Source: Plumapathes pennacea (taxonomy: Eukaryota; Cnidaria; Anthozoa; Antipatharia; Myriopathidae). Taken from it: 64,000 bases of DNA. Below are positions 46,901-55,595 of this stretch, in pieces (position 1 is the first letter of the stretch; the number at the start of each line of letters is the position of its first letter). The notes below the pieces were generated by a model. That model saw nothing but the letters and a program-made list of their open reading frames with translations. It was not told the origin of the DNA and searched no databases. A program made the position numbers and the translations under genes. Location: contig OZ038472.1 of NCBI GenBank assembly GCA_964036295.1, positions 4,672,001 through 4,736,000 of the forward strand, read 5' to 3'.

Positions 46901-49900
46901 AAAGTAAATTGAAAGGTTGCTATATTCTTTGCAGGGTTTCAGAGAAAATCCATACTTTACAAATGATGTCATTTGCAAGGAGTTCATCCTTAACGAAAAT
47001 GGTGATCAATCTTCTCGATCAACACCCATCAAATGGAAACCAGGAATGGTGAGTCACATTGCATCATTTAGCAATAATTAATAGAGCAATCATAGAATCC
47101 GGGTTTGTTTGGCAGAGCACTGTTTTTATGGTATTGATTATGTTTGCTATTTTGTGATTGGTTAAGAAAGTCATGTGGAACTGACCATTCAGAGTAAAGG
47201 CCCTAACCCTTTGGTCAATCAGACACAAGGAAAAAATGCAGCGGTGACACATGACCCAAAATTGACTGCATATCACACCCTCTGGCTGGTAACTAAAACA
47301 AAGGATTGCATTTTCACTCTTCCCTGATTGGCTCCAAAGTTACTTTGATTTTACTTTTAGTTTTGGGAAAGTCAATTTAGAAGCCACTTAAAACTTGTTA
47401 GGGTGTTCGATTAATCACTTCTATTTGCTTCATGTAGTTCAGCATCCTGCGGATACAGCCACTTCATATCAGGGAATCGAAGGAACCCCACAAACTCACC
47501 CCATGTATACATATCAACATAGATGAAAATGTAAAAATACGACTATGCTAAACAAACGTCACCTGACATCGTCATGAAGAAACGAATAGCGAAAAACTTG
47601 ATTCAGAAACGAGTTAAAAATGAGGTAGTAGCTATTTATCCTCTGCCTATCTGTTTCTCTCTTTCTAGGACTTGACACAAAATTCCAATCAAGAATACCC
47701 GATGACTGGTAAAAAGAGGCATCGGGAAGATCCCCAGAGTTTCTTCAGCTGGTTTTCGGACCACGCGGAAACGGGAGACGAGCTAGGCGAGTTAATAAAG
47801 GATGACATATGGCCAAACCCACTTCAGTATTTCTTGGTATGTGTTCACATTATTACGATGTTATAGGTGCAGTGAGTAGGTAGCTAAGGTGAAAATCCAA
47901 GGAAGATTACGGTAACCTCGGTGAAACAATGAACTAAATTGCAGAAGACAAAAGGCGCAAGTGAATAGGTGAAATTGAAATTATCTTGGGATGGTGGAGG
48001 ACAAATTTGAGAAATTCGTTTTTCGTAGTAGAGACAATGAACGCAATAGAACCTCGGCGAAAACGGATGAAATCAAGAAACCGAAGAATAGGAAAATTTG
48101 CAGACATGAGGAGTATGAAGATTATTTTTCTTCTGGTTCCTCGCGTTGCCGTCGGGAACCAGAAAAAAAATTGTTTACAAAATGATGTGTAATCCCCTCA
48201 GAACCCCGTTAATAGGGACCTAAAGCACGAGGACGTGAGAGGACGACGGCAACGTCTGTGAAAACAATAAAACTCATTGCAGAAGACAAAAGGCGCACGT
48301 AAATATGTCAAATTGACATGATCTCGGGGTCGTCGTGTTCTCGCGTGCGACTTCAAATGCTTGCTTTTTAGGTTGTTTTCAGGACGTGGACGACATTTCG
48401 AGAAATTACGCCGTCGTTAGTCTCAGTAAGAGACGCCTAAAGGCAATGGACCGTCGGCAAAAACGGAACTAATTAGGCAACCTAGAGAATAGCCAAAGTT
48501 ACAAAGCATAGGAATATGGAAACAATATTTCCGGGTTTCTCGCGTTGCCGTCGCCGTCCTAGTTCTGCTTAAGGTCCCTAATACGGCCGCCATCGGGACA
48601 TAAAAATCTGTCCGCATTAATGGTTTCGCCTCATTTACAGGGTTTTCAGATAAGAAAATGACTGGGTTTTTGTTCCACGGGACAAAAAATAGTGGCCGTA
48701 ATAACAAGGTGGCCGTAAGGCGGGGTTCCACTGTAATAGTAAAAAAAGTACAGCGCAACACATAGAGTCAACATGACATATTGTAACATTGTCTTGTAGG
48801 GCGGTGAAGCTCAGCCAGTGGACGGAGATGACGATCAAGACGATGATTCTGATCAGGTAAAATTACTCTGTCCACCTGAACTGAGCTTAGAACCATGGGA
48901 AGGGCCCAGTATTTTTATTTATTTATTTATTTATTTATGTATTTATTTTTGTGTGCGTCATTTCGTTGCCATTAAGATCTAACTTGGTCTAATTCGAGGT
49001 AAAATTTCACATCGTGTGCAAGCCCCGTTTTTCTTGTACACAACTTATGTTATAGAAAAATGTATTGAACTAATTTATAAAATACTTGAGTATAAACGAG
49101 TCCTAGCTTTGAGTTTCTTGGTTAAGGTTGTGTTCGGTTGGTACCAACCAAATCAACCTAAACCGGCTTTAGTTGAAACAGAACTTGTGCCAATTAGAAC
49201 GCACTCAACCGAAAACGGTCGAAACAACGGTCGCACTGCACTTCAGGGAAACTTTGATCCAGTCCTCAAGCCAAAAGGTCCCCCGCAAAGAAAAAAAAGG
49301 CGGGAAACGCGCGCGCGCGCGTCAACGGCTGGCTTTTTACTTGGACCCGAATTCGATTACTCCGACATTTGCTCTGCAAGTATCTTTTTGAAATTCACGT
49401 CTTTGTGTCTTTGTGCTGCCACAGCGACATCAATAGGGAGTTTAAGAGACCTAGGACGGCGACGGCAACGCGAGGAACCAAAAAATAGTGTTTCTGTTTT
49501 TCCTATGTCTTTGTAAATTTGCCTATTCTTGGGTTGCTCAATTTGTTCCGTTTTTGCCTAGGTTCTATTGATTTCATCGTTTCCTACTGAGAAGAACGAC
49601 TGCCGTTATTTTATCGAACTGTCGTCCACGTCCTGACAACGACGTAAAAAAGAAGCATTTGAAGTCGCACGCGAGAGCACGGTGACCCCGAGAACATGTC
49701 AATTTCAGATATTCACGTGCTTCTTTTGTCTTCTGTGATTAGTTTTATTGTTTCACCGACGTCGCCGTCGTCCTCTCGCGTCCTGTATCTTAAAGTCCCT
49801 AATGCTTTTATAACGCATTCATATTTCTAGCGAAGAAGAAGTCAGCCAAGTGACTACACTACTTGAACCACTTTCCTGCTATGTTTTCCATCCATGGACA

Positions 49901-51779
49901 ATTTTTGAGGCTTCTTCAGTATTAGCGCATTAAATTTTGAAAAAGCCGCTAGCTTTGCTTTGTTTTGGAACGCGTAAGAAGCCCACGGTGTCAGTGATTA
50001 AAGTGCTCGCGGTTTGTCGACTTGAACTGAGATTAACCGGATTAACCGTATTGATGGCGGGTTGGTTTGGTTGACCAAACGAAGACGATTTATTCCCAAT
50101 ATATCACGTAAAACCCGCAACCAACCCAACCCAGTTGGTCCCAATCGAACACGACCGTAATGTTGCGCGTATTACCACCGTGTTGCAAGTTGCAGCAACA
50201 TGTTGCACGAAGTAGAAGTGGGTTCTACTTTGTGCAACATGTTGCGGCAACTTGCAACACGGTGGTAATACGTGCAACATTACGGTGCAACTTGCAACGC
50301 AACATTGTTGCACGACAAGTTGCACTGAAAATGTTGCCCGTCTTACTTCACCTTTAAGGTAAAGTAATACGGGCAACATTTGCAGTGCAACTTGTCGTGC
50401 AACAATGTTGCGTTGCAAGTTGCACCGTAATGTTGCGCGTATTACCACCGTGTTGCAAGTTGCAGCAACATGTTGCACGAAGTAGAAGTGGGTTCTACTT
50501 CGTGCAACATGTTGTCGCAACTTGCAACACGGTGGTAATACGCGCAACATTACGGTGCAACTTGCAACGCAACATTGTTGCACGACAAGTTGCACTGCAA
50601 ATGTTGCCCGTATTACTTCACCTTTAGTCTTGGGGTTTTATTAGCGTTGCATGATCCACGAAAATATCACTACAATTCCTTTCGTTTCCACCGTTTTGCA
50701 CAACCACTGACTTAAGAATATATAATGTGATCGCACGTATTTCCGCGGTCCTTGGGCAAAATTTTTATCTGTATAGTTCTCCCGCTTTGTTTTTATATAT
50801 ATTATGTACTTAAATTGCTTCATGACTGCTTGAAGGACTTTCCCTGGTGATTTACGTTCATATCACTATTTACTTAGGACGATGTAGTTGTGGTGGAAGA
50901 AGACGAGGACGAGGATGACGATGATGACGACGACGATGATGGCGACGAAGAAGATGAAGTTATCGTAGAAGAAGGAGAAGAGGAAGAACTCGGGGACGGA
51001 GACGAAGAAGAAGAGGCAGTTGTATACGAAGAAGAGGAAGATGATGAAGAGGACGAGGAAGGAGATGAACAGGTATTTTAACATTTTCACTCCCAATCTC
51101 AAATTGCAGATCCTCTAAGAAGAAACTGTATGAGTGGTGTAGTGAGAGTTGATAGTTTAATCAACTGCCATCTGAGCAAGTTATCAAAAGCCAAGTTTTC
51201 CATGCTGTAAGATATACTGTATATCTGAGAAATTGAAGGAGAACATCCCGGTAGTAGGAGAGGGTTACTAACTTACGCATCAATTGTATGTGTTCTCAAG
51301 TCAACCAGTTTATTACAGTTTTGAACTTGTGTTACATGTGTGTTGTTTGCAATCAGTAACAAAGATGGAGAGAGACGTGGAGGGGGAGGGGGTCTTAAGG
51401 CAGACGGTTGCGATGTTTTACTTTACGATTGTCGCCATGCATGTCATATATGGTTGTTTCACACGACGCGATTCGTGTCATAATCGTGTCGTAAGAAGAA
51501 TGCATCCGACATTGAGTCGTAAGCAAAAATCGCACCGTGTAAACCGGTCTTTATATAAAGTTAATAATGTCTTCACATCCACTTTTCTAGGAAGGCGAAG
51601 AAGAATTACTAGAAGGTGGAGACGAGGAAGAAGGAGGAGAGGAAGCCGAAGAAGAAGAAGAAGCTGAAGGGCAAGGTCAAGCAGACGAGGAGGAGGAGGA
51701 AGAAGAAGAGGAGGAGGCTGGAGACGAGGAAGAGGCAACCGCGGCAGTAGAGAGTGAGGAGCCTGGGGAGGGCGACTGA
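43930..51779 (+). CDS. SET: SET / TAF-I template-activating factor (NAP family histone chaperone)
   Basis: Seven exons with GT-AG junctions, all phase 0: 43930-44181, 45668-45790, 46935-47048, 47669-47836, 48800-48856, 50878-51072, 51591-51779; 365 residues. SET binds histones, inhibits PP2A and acetylation of histone tails, and acts in chromatin assembly. The first exon carries the dimerisation helix, with [16 protein letters not shown] identical to the vertebrate protein. Exons 2-4 carry the earmuff domain ([20 protein letters not shown]-like [21 protein letters not shown]). Exons 5-7 encode a nearly pure Asp/Glu tail of about 146 residues, longer than in the roughly 290-residue human protein, which supplies histone-chaperone acidity. 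Start chosen at MSHVL; the frame is open 11 codons upstream. The exon 1 donor GTATCC is weak. Confidence 0.95.
44182..45667. other. SET intron 1
   Basis: About 1.5 kb, AT-rich, with a T-run at 44931-44943. No exon or recognisable element seen. Confidence 0.5.
46436..46593. mobile_element. TA-flanked CAGTG-ended MITE
   Basis: 158 bp in SET intron 2, CAGTGGACCTGGCAACTC at the left and GGGATTGCACTG at the right, TA on both sides. Internal GGTTTGAGTTA and GGTTCAAGTTATCGGG echo the GTTATA motifs of 21661-21847. Termini are imperfect, so an old copy. Confidence 0.65.
48214..48579. mobile_element. 366-bp inverted-repeat element, AAT duplication, copy 1
   Basis: Left end AGGGACCTAAAGCACGAGGA, right end CTTAAGGTCCCT; GACGACGGCAACG motifs lie near the left end and CGCGTTGCCGTCGCCGTCC near the right. 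Flanked by AAT on both sides (48211-48213, 48580-48582). Lies in SET intron 4. A more decayed relative covers about 47880-48165. Non-coding. Confidence 0.75.
49435..49800. mobile_element. 366-bp inverted-repeat element, AAT duplication, copy 2
   Basis: Same family as 48214-48579 and also 366 bp by position. AGGGAGTTTAAGAGACCTAG at the left, TATCTTAAAGTCCCT at the right, AAT on both sides (49432-49434, 49801-49803). It lies in SET intron 5 and its right edge coincides with the left edge of the block copied to 62184. Confidence 0.8.
50157..50353. mobile_element. Harbinger-like foldback MITE, 5'-truncated
   Basis: Starts inside the left arm (GTAATGTTGCGCGTATTACC) directly after ACGACC and ends with the full right terminus CTTCACCT, followed by TTA (50354-50356), which is shared with the next copy. 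Near-perfect palindrome inside. Confidence 0.8.
50357..50623. mobile_element. Harbinger-like foldback MITE, intact
   Basis: 267 bp, almost wholly one palindrome: two arms of about 130 bp around a GTGGG-type loop (GAAGTAGAAGTGGGTTCTAC centre). Termini AGGTAAAGTAATACGGGCAA / GTATTACTTCACCT. TTA on both sides (50354-50356, 50624-50626). The duplicated locus at 63271-63273 retains the single TTA of the empty site. Would form a very stable hairpin in RNA of SET intron 5. Confidence 0.92.
51082..51266. mobile_element. piggyBac-like MITE in SET intron 6
   Basis: 185 bp, begins CATTTTCACTCCCAATCTC after TTAA (51078-51081) and ends AGGAGAGGG before TTAC (51267-51270). It begins 10 bp after the exon 6 donor. 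Confidence 0.7.
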
Positions 51780-54367
51780 CGTAGTGGCCGCTTTTATATA
51801 TGTATTTATATCACCTTTTGTAAAGTCTACTCGTTGTTCTTCACGATACATCAATATGCCCCTCGTTTTCTCGTCTCTTAGCTTTCATCGACTTCTTTTG
51901 ATTGGAAGGCATCGTACCGACATTTGGCAAGGTTGTTTCTTATGATATGGTAGTTTTATATTAGGGCATGTTTGAGTTGTACTGCTGCATGTTGTCTGTG
52001 TGTCGTGGCTTATCTGTCTAGAAAGAGACGGAAAGATACGCTGACAGAAAACACAGACAAACGGAGAGAAAAGGTGCGTGTATGCGGATGAGTATTTGTG
52101 TGTCCATGTTCAACCCGTTCAACCAGCAAACGTTTCGGTCATGTGGACGCTCTGTACATCTGTGACATACGTACTGAATGAGTGATTGAGTGAAGATATG
52201 TTGTGACACACAAATAAACAGACACAGCCGCATCGAAGGATATTGCTAAAAAAAAACACTCTCCAGATGTAGCTTAACTGAAAACTGAGATGTCTCAGGT
52301 TTCGTGTCAATTGTAGTTGCAGCAGACTCAAACGATTTGAACACTGAGACAAAGTTTCCGCTGAATGACTTATTTGAACCGTGAAGATGCATTAGGAAGG
52401 CTGGTAGCTTGTATTAAGCTTGATTAAGCTTGAAAGATTACAGATAGCCGAACTTTCTGAAGGCAACCTCTCAACCAATCAAATTCTTTAGTTTACATCT
52501 AGTGGAAATATGTAAGAAAACACTGGTTTTGGTTCCTAATCGAAAAACTATAATAACGCGACAACAGAATAGGTAAGTAGCACCAAAACTAATCTTCTCG
52601 AACGATTCGGATTGAAATGGATTGCTTTTTGGGGGGCCCTGGACAATGGCGGATCAAGGATTTTGGCGGGCAAAGAAGTGGTTGAGAGGGTTCCTTTAAA
52701 CATAGCTGAACTTTTTCAAAATGTCCTTCGTTAGCCAGGAGCAAATGTCTCGTACTTGTCCAGGTAGTTCCTTGTGCTATGTTTTGTATCGCTGCCTCTT
52801 CTGCCCGGGGGAAGCTTAGGTAAATATGCAGAACATCTACATGTTCACTTCACTTCGATGGGCCCTTTGTATCAGGCTGGTCACATGACCAAAATCCACC
52901 ACGTGACTGAAAATTCATCACCATTCATGAGTCACGTGATGCAAAGGGCCAAATAACAAGGTTTGCTACCAGCCCAGGGGGGCATTCATCTACTAATCAC
53001 AAACTGCAAATAAAAGACACTTTACGCAAGTTACTGTACGTGATAGTGAGTTCAAGCTGTTAGTCAAATAGCTTCCAAGAAGTCCTATCACTATCATTGT
53101 ACATGTTTGAGCCGTAGCCCTGCAACAAGAGACATCCGACTACCGTTTGCAAGCTTTGCGGAAACTGCATCGTAGAAACCTGCACATCGATGGTTCAAGT
53201 TTTGCTAATTTCCTGTCCATCGCTGTTTTTGTTCGTAGATTTTATGTCACTTTTTTCACGTCGTAACCATGACGTAAGAAAGATGCAGTGTGAATTGGAC
53301 TTGAGGACGCCATTAAGGTGTACAGTAGTAGTCTACAGAAGCATGTTCCATTATTCTGCGCCGCTTTTTCTTAAATCTGGACTGGCTTTTCCACAGTGCA
53401 GCTTTATCCTGTCATACTGCTTCTTCTTCCAAGCAACTTTTTTACTACACCCTACACACACGCATGCCCACTCATTTGTACACTGGGAGTAGGCTTGGCT
53501 CAGTCAGTTAGTGTGCAACCTCTACAGTGTACGTCTATTTTCTGTTCTGTGTAGCTTTACCCTAGGGGCAGAGTTCTCTCACTCTCGACAGCCGCGAGAG
53601 GCTGGGAGTGAAGCGGAACCGAGGGGGGTTAGGGGTGCCTCTCACGGCCCATACAGCCCGAGCTGTCGAGAGCAAGGAACCTGTGGCACCCAGAATAATG
53701 TATCTTGGGCTCTATATAACACCCAGCTGGCTGGCAGAGAAAACTGGGGGAGGGGGGGGGGGGGGGGGATGCACCATCAGTTTCCATTGATAACAGTCTT
53801 CAGAGCTGACGGAACTACTGTACCAACGTTAAATAAAATAGAGTTACCTTTTTACTGCCACTGAGCTCTGTTTGCTATGTACATCAATATAAAACTGAAT
53901 AGAAAAACTGAAGAAAACACTGAACAGTGTGCAGTACACTACAGCGGGAGGCAGCGTGGCCGAGCGCACCAGACTTTAAATCCCGAGTTCCTGCAGGTTC
54001 AAGTCCTGCCCTGACCACTAGCTAAATTCACAACACGGCAGCCCCCAGCTTAAATCCTTGGACATGTTCTGTAAATAGCCAACTGGTTAGCCTTAGCGAC
54101 CAGATGGGACTCTCAACAAATTTTCGTTCAGTTTAAACACGTCCCCACCAGCTGTGTTGAATACTCGCCGTGTATAAATAAACTAAAGATTTTTTGCCGT
54201 TATTTAACGGACAACCAGTGTTCAAGTGCACCGTTGAGCGCGCAGTGGTTACACACGTTCCACGTATCAGGATTGGATGATCACGTATCAATAGCAATGA
54301 AAAGTCTATTGCTTGGTGATCTCAACCTGATTGTATTAATCAAGGTCATTGGGTTCTTTTTTTCCAG
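51780..54367. other. Downstream of SET; no gene, contains a SINE and poly-G
   Basis: 3' region of SET, then non-coding sequence with a G-run at 53752-53768 and a tRNA-derived SINE at 53947. I specifically looked for exons of the kinesin N-terminal motor (P-loop GQTGSGKS-like) and saw none. Confidence 0.55.
53947..54190 (+). mobile_element. tRNA-Leu-derived SINE
   Basis: The head GGCAGCGTGGCCGAGCGC resembles a tRNA-Leu 5' half. Box A is TGGCCGAGCGC (53957-53967), box B GGTTCAAGTCC (53996-54006), with CTTTAAAT at the anticodon-loop position. The acceptor stem does not close (3' part CTGCCCTGACC), so this is not a working tRNA. A non-tRNA body follows, ending near an ATAAATAAACT tail. The 3' border is approximate. 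Confidence 0.65.
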
Positions 54368-54695
54368 GGAACATCCTGTGCTCGGACCCTACGTGGAAGA
54401 CCTAACGAAGCTTGCTGTGACGACATTTGCTGACATCAATGATCTTATTGATGAAGGAAACAAAGCCAGGTACTGTGTACTTTTATATTCTGATATTTCC
54501 AGATGTTCCCTCACTTAAATGGTCAGCGACTCTGCGAACGATGATATAATTGGACGAAATTGCATAAAGTTGAGACGAGTTTATTGTTATCTCAGCAACA
54601 AGCCAAAACCAATTATAGAGGCTGCAAGAAAACACTTTCAACCAACCAGAAGCCAAAAGTACTTTGCTACTGGTCTTACCTTGACGAAGAGACTA

Positions 54696-54780
54696 CGGTC
54701 GAACCTCCCTGAGCGACCACCTCCTGCAAACGACCACTTAAAGACGAACGAAGGGTGGTCGCTTACGGGAGGTTCCACTG
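54696..54780. mobile_element. 85-bp TA-flanked CAGTGGAACCTCCC MITE
   Basis: Left end CGGTCGAACCTCCC (one or two changes from CAGTGGAACCTCCC), right end GGGAGGTTCCACTG, with TA on both sides. Second inner repeat GAGCGACCACC / GGTGGTCGC. Related by its ends to 21661-21847. Confidence 0.75.
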
Positions 54781-54969
54781 TATTCAGCAGTGCGAGAAAA
54801 CGCCGTCACCACTTGCTTGCTTGCGTTAGCATACCGCAGTTGGTTTTGCTTTTGCTGGGGATGCTGCCAAACTTGTTTGTACCAACCAAAAGCGCAGCAA
54901 ACGCAAAACCAAAGCAATCACACGACAGTCATTCGATAAGCTGGTCGCTGCCGACGGATTATAGAGTAC

Positions 54970-55115
54970 CAAAGTGTGACAGTATCATTTTGCATTTTTT
55001 CCATTCGGACCTCTAAACCACATCCTGTGATATACACAGCTGCTGTAAGAATGAGTGCAAAATTTCAAATCGCTAGCCCCACTGAAGGCAAAAATAGAGA
55101 AGTTTAAAGTTCCAG
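54970..55115. repeat. Dispersed repeat shared with 31725-31885
   Basis: CACATC(C/A)TG(T/C)GATATACACAGCTGCTG, then GCTAGCCC(C/T)ACTGAA and AAAGATAGAGAAGTTTAAAG, occur in the same order and spacing at both places. No coding frame or termini identified. Confidence 0.6.
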
Positions 55116-55122
55116 ATAGTCC

Positions 55123-55194
55123 CATACTAAACTCTCTTATTTAGCGTCAGTTCTAAATCAAAGGAACTGACACTAAATAAGAGGGTTTAGTATG
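55123..55194. repeat. 31-bp inverted repeat (hairpin)
   Basis: 55123-55153 and 55164-55194 are complementary at 29 of 31 positions, with a 10-base loop. It lies in the remnant kinesin intron, just after the dispersed repeat. Confidence 0.75.
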
Positions 55195-55595
55195 AAGCAA
55201 TTTGAACTTCAAAAGCCCATATCTCACTATTTTTTTTGTGTGTGAACTATTAGATAGGCCATTCTGAAGATTTGGACAAAATCCATTTTTTCAGAATTTT
55301 TTTTTTTGTCATCACTTTGGTACTCTATTGTTGCCTCGTGCTTGTGAAGTTTCCTGGACACACTAGCGTACCCCTTTTTTCTGTTTTGACAGGACTGTGG
55401 CGGCCACAAATATGAACGAAACAAGCCGCCGGTCTCACGCAATATTCAACATCATTCTGACACAAAAACGGTAATACGAAAAATTGCTATAATTGTAGTT
55501 AAGTACAGCTAAACTACGATTTCATTCCTCACTAGCGACAAAACGATACTCCACCCCACACCTGTGCTTTTCAGGTGGAACCTCTTACCTTCATA

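Larger units (their letters stand above)
49801..50881. repeat. Segmental duplication, copy 1 (SET intron 5 to exon 6 edge)
   Basis: Near-identical to 62184-63524 once inserts are removed: about 611 bp here without the Harbinger elements (50157-50626) and about 620 bp there without the LINE. Homology ends with TTTACTTAGGACG, 4 nt inside exon 6. The right inner end (CCCAATCGAACACGACC) together with GGTTGTGTTCGGTTGG near 49129 suggests the block includes part of an older, about 1-kb inverted-repeat element. Confidence 0.85.

Noticed and set aside
50160..50627. Open frames of 65-163 codons rich in Cys and Val on both strands
   Set aside because: They arise from the palindromic MITE; the same peptides appear on both strands and at 10708.
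53947..54020. Functional tRNA-Leu gene
   Set aside because: The 3' half does not pair with the acceptor stem and the sequence continues into a SINE body.
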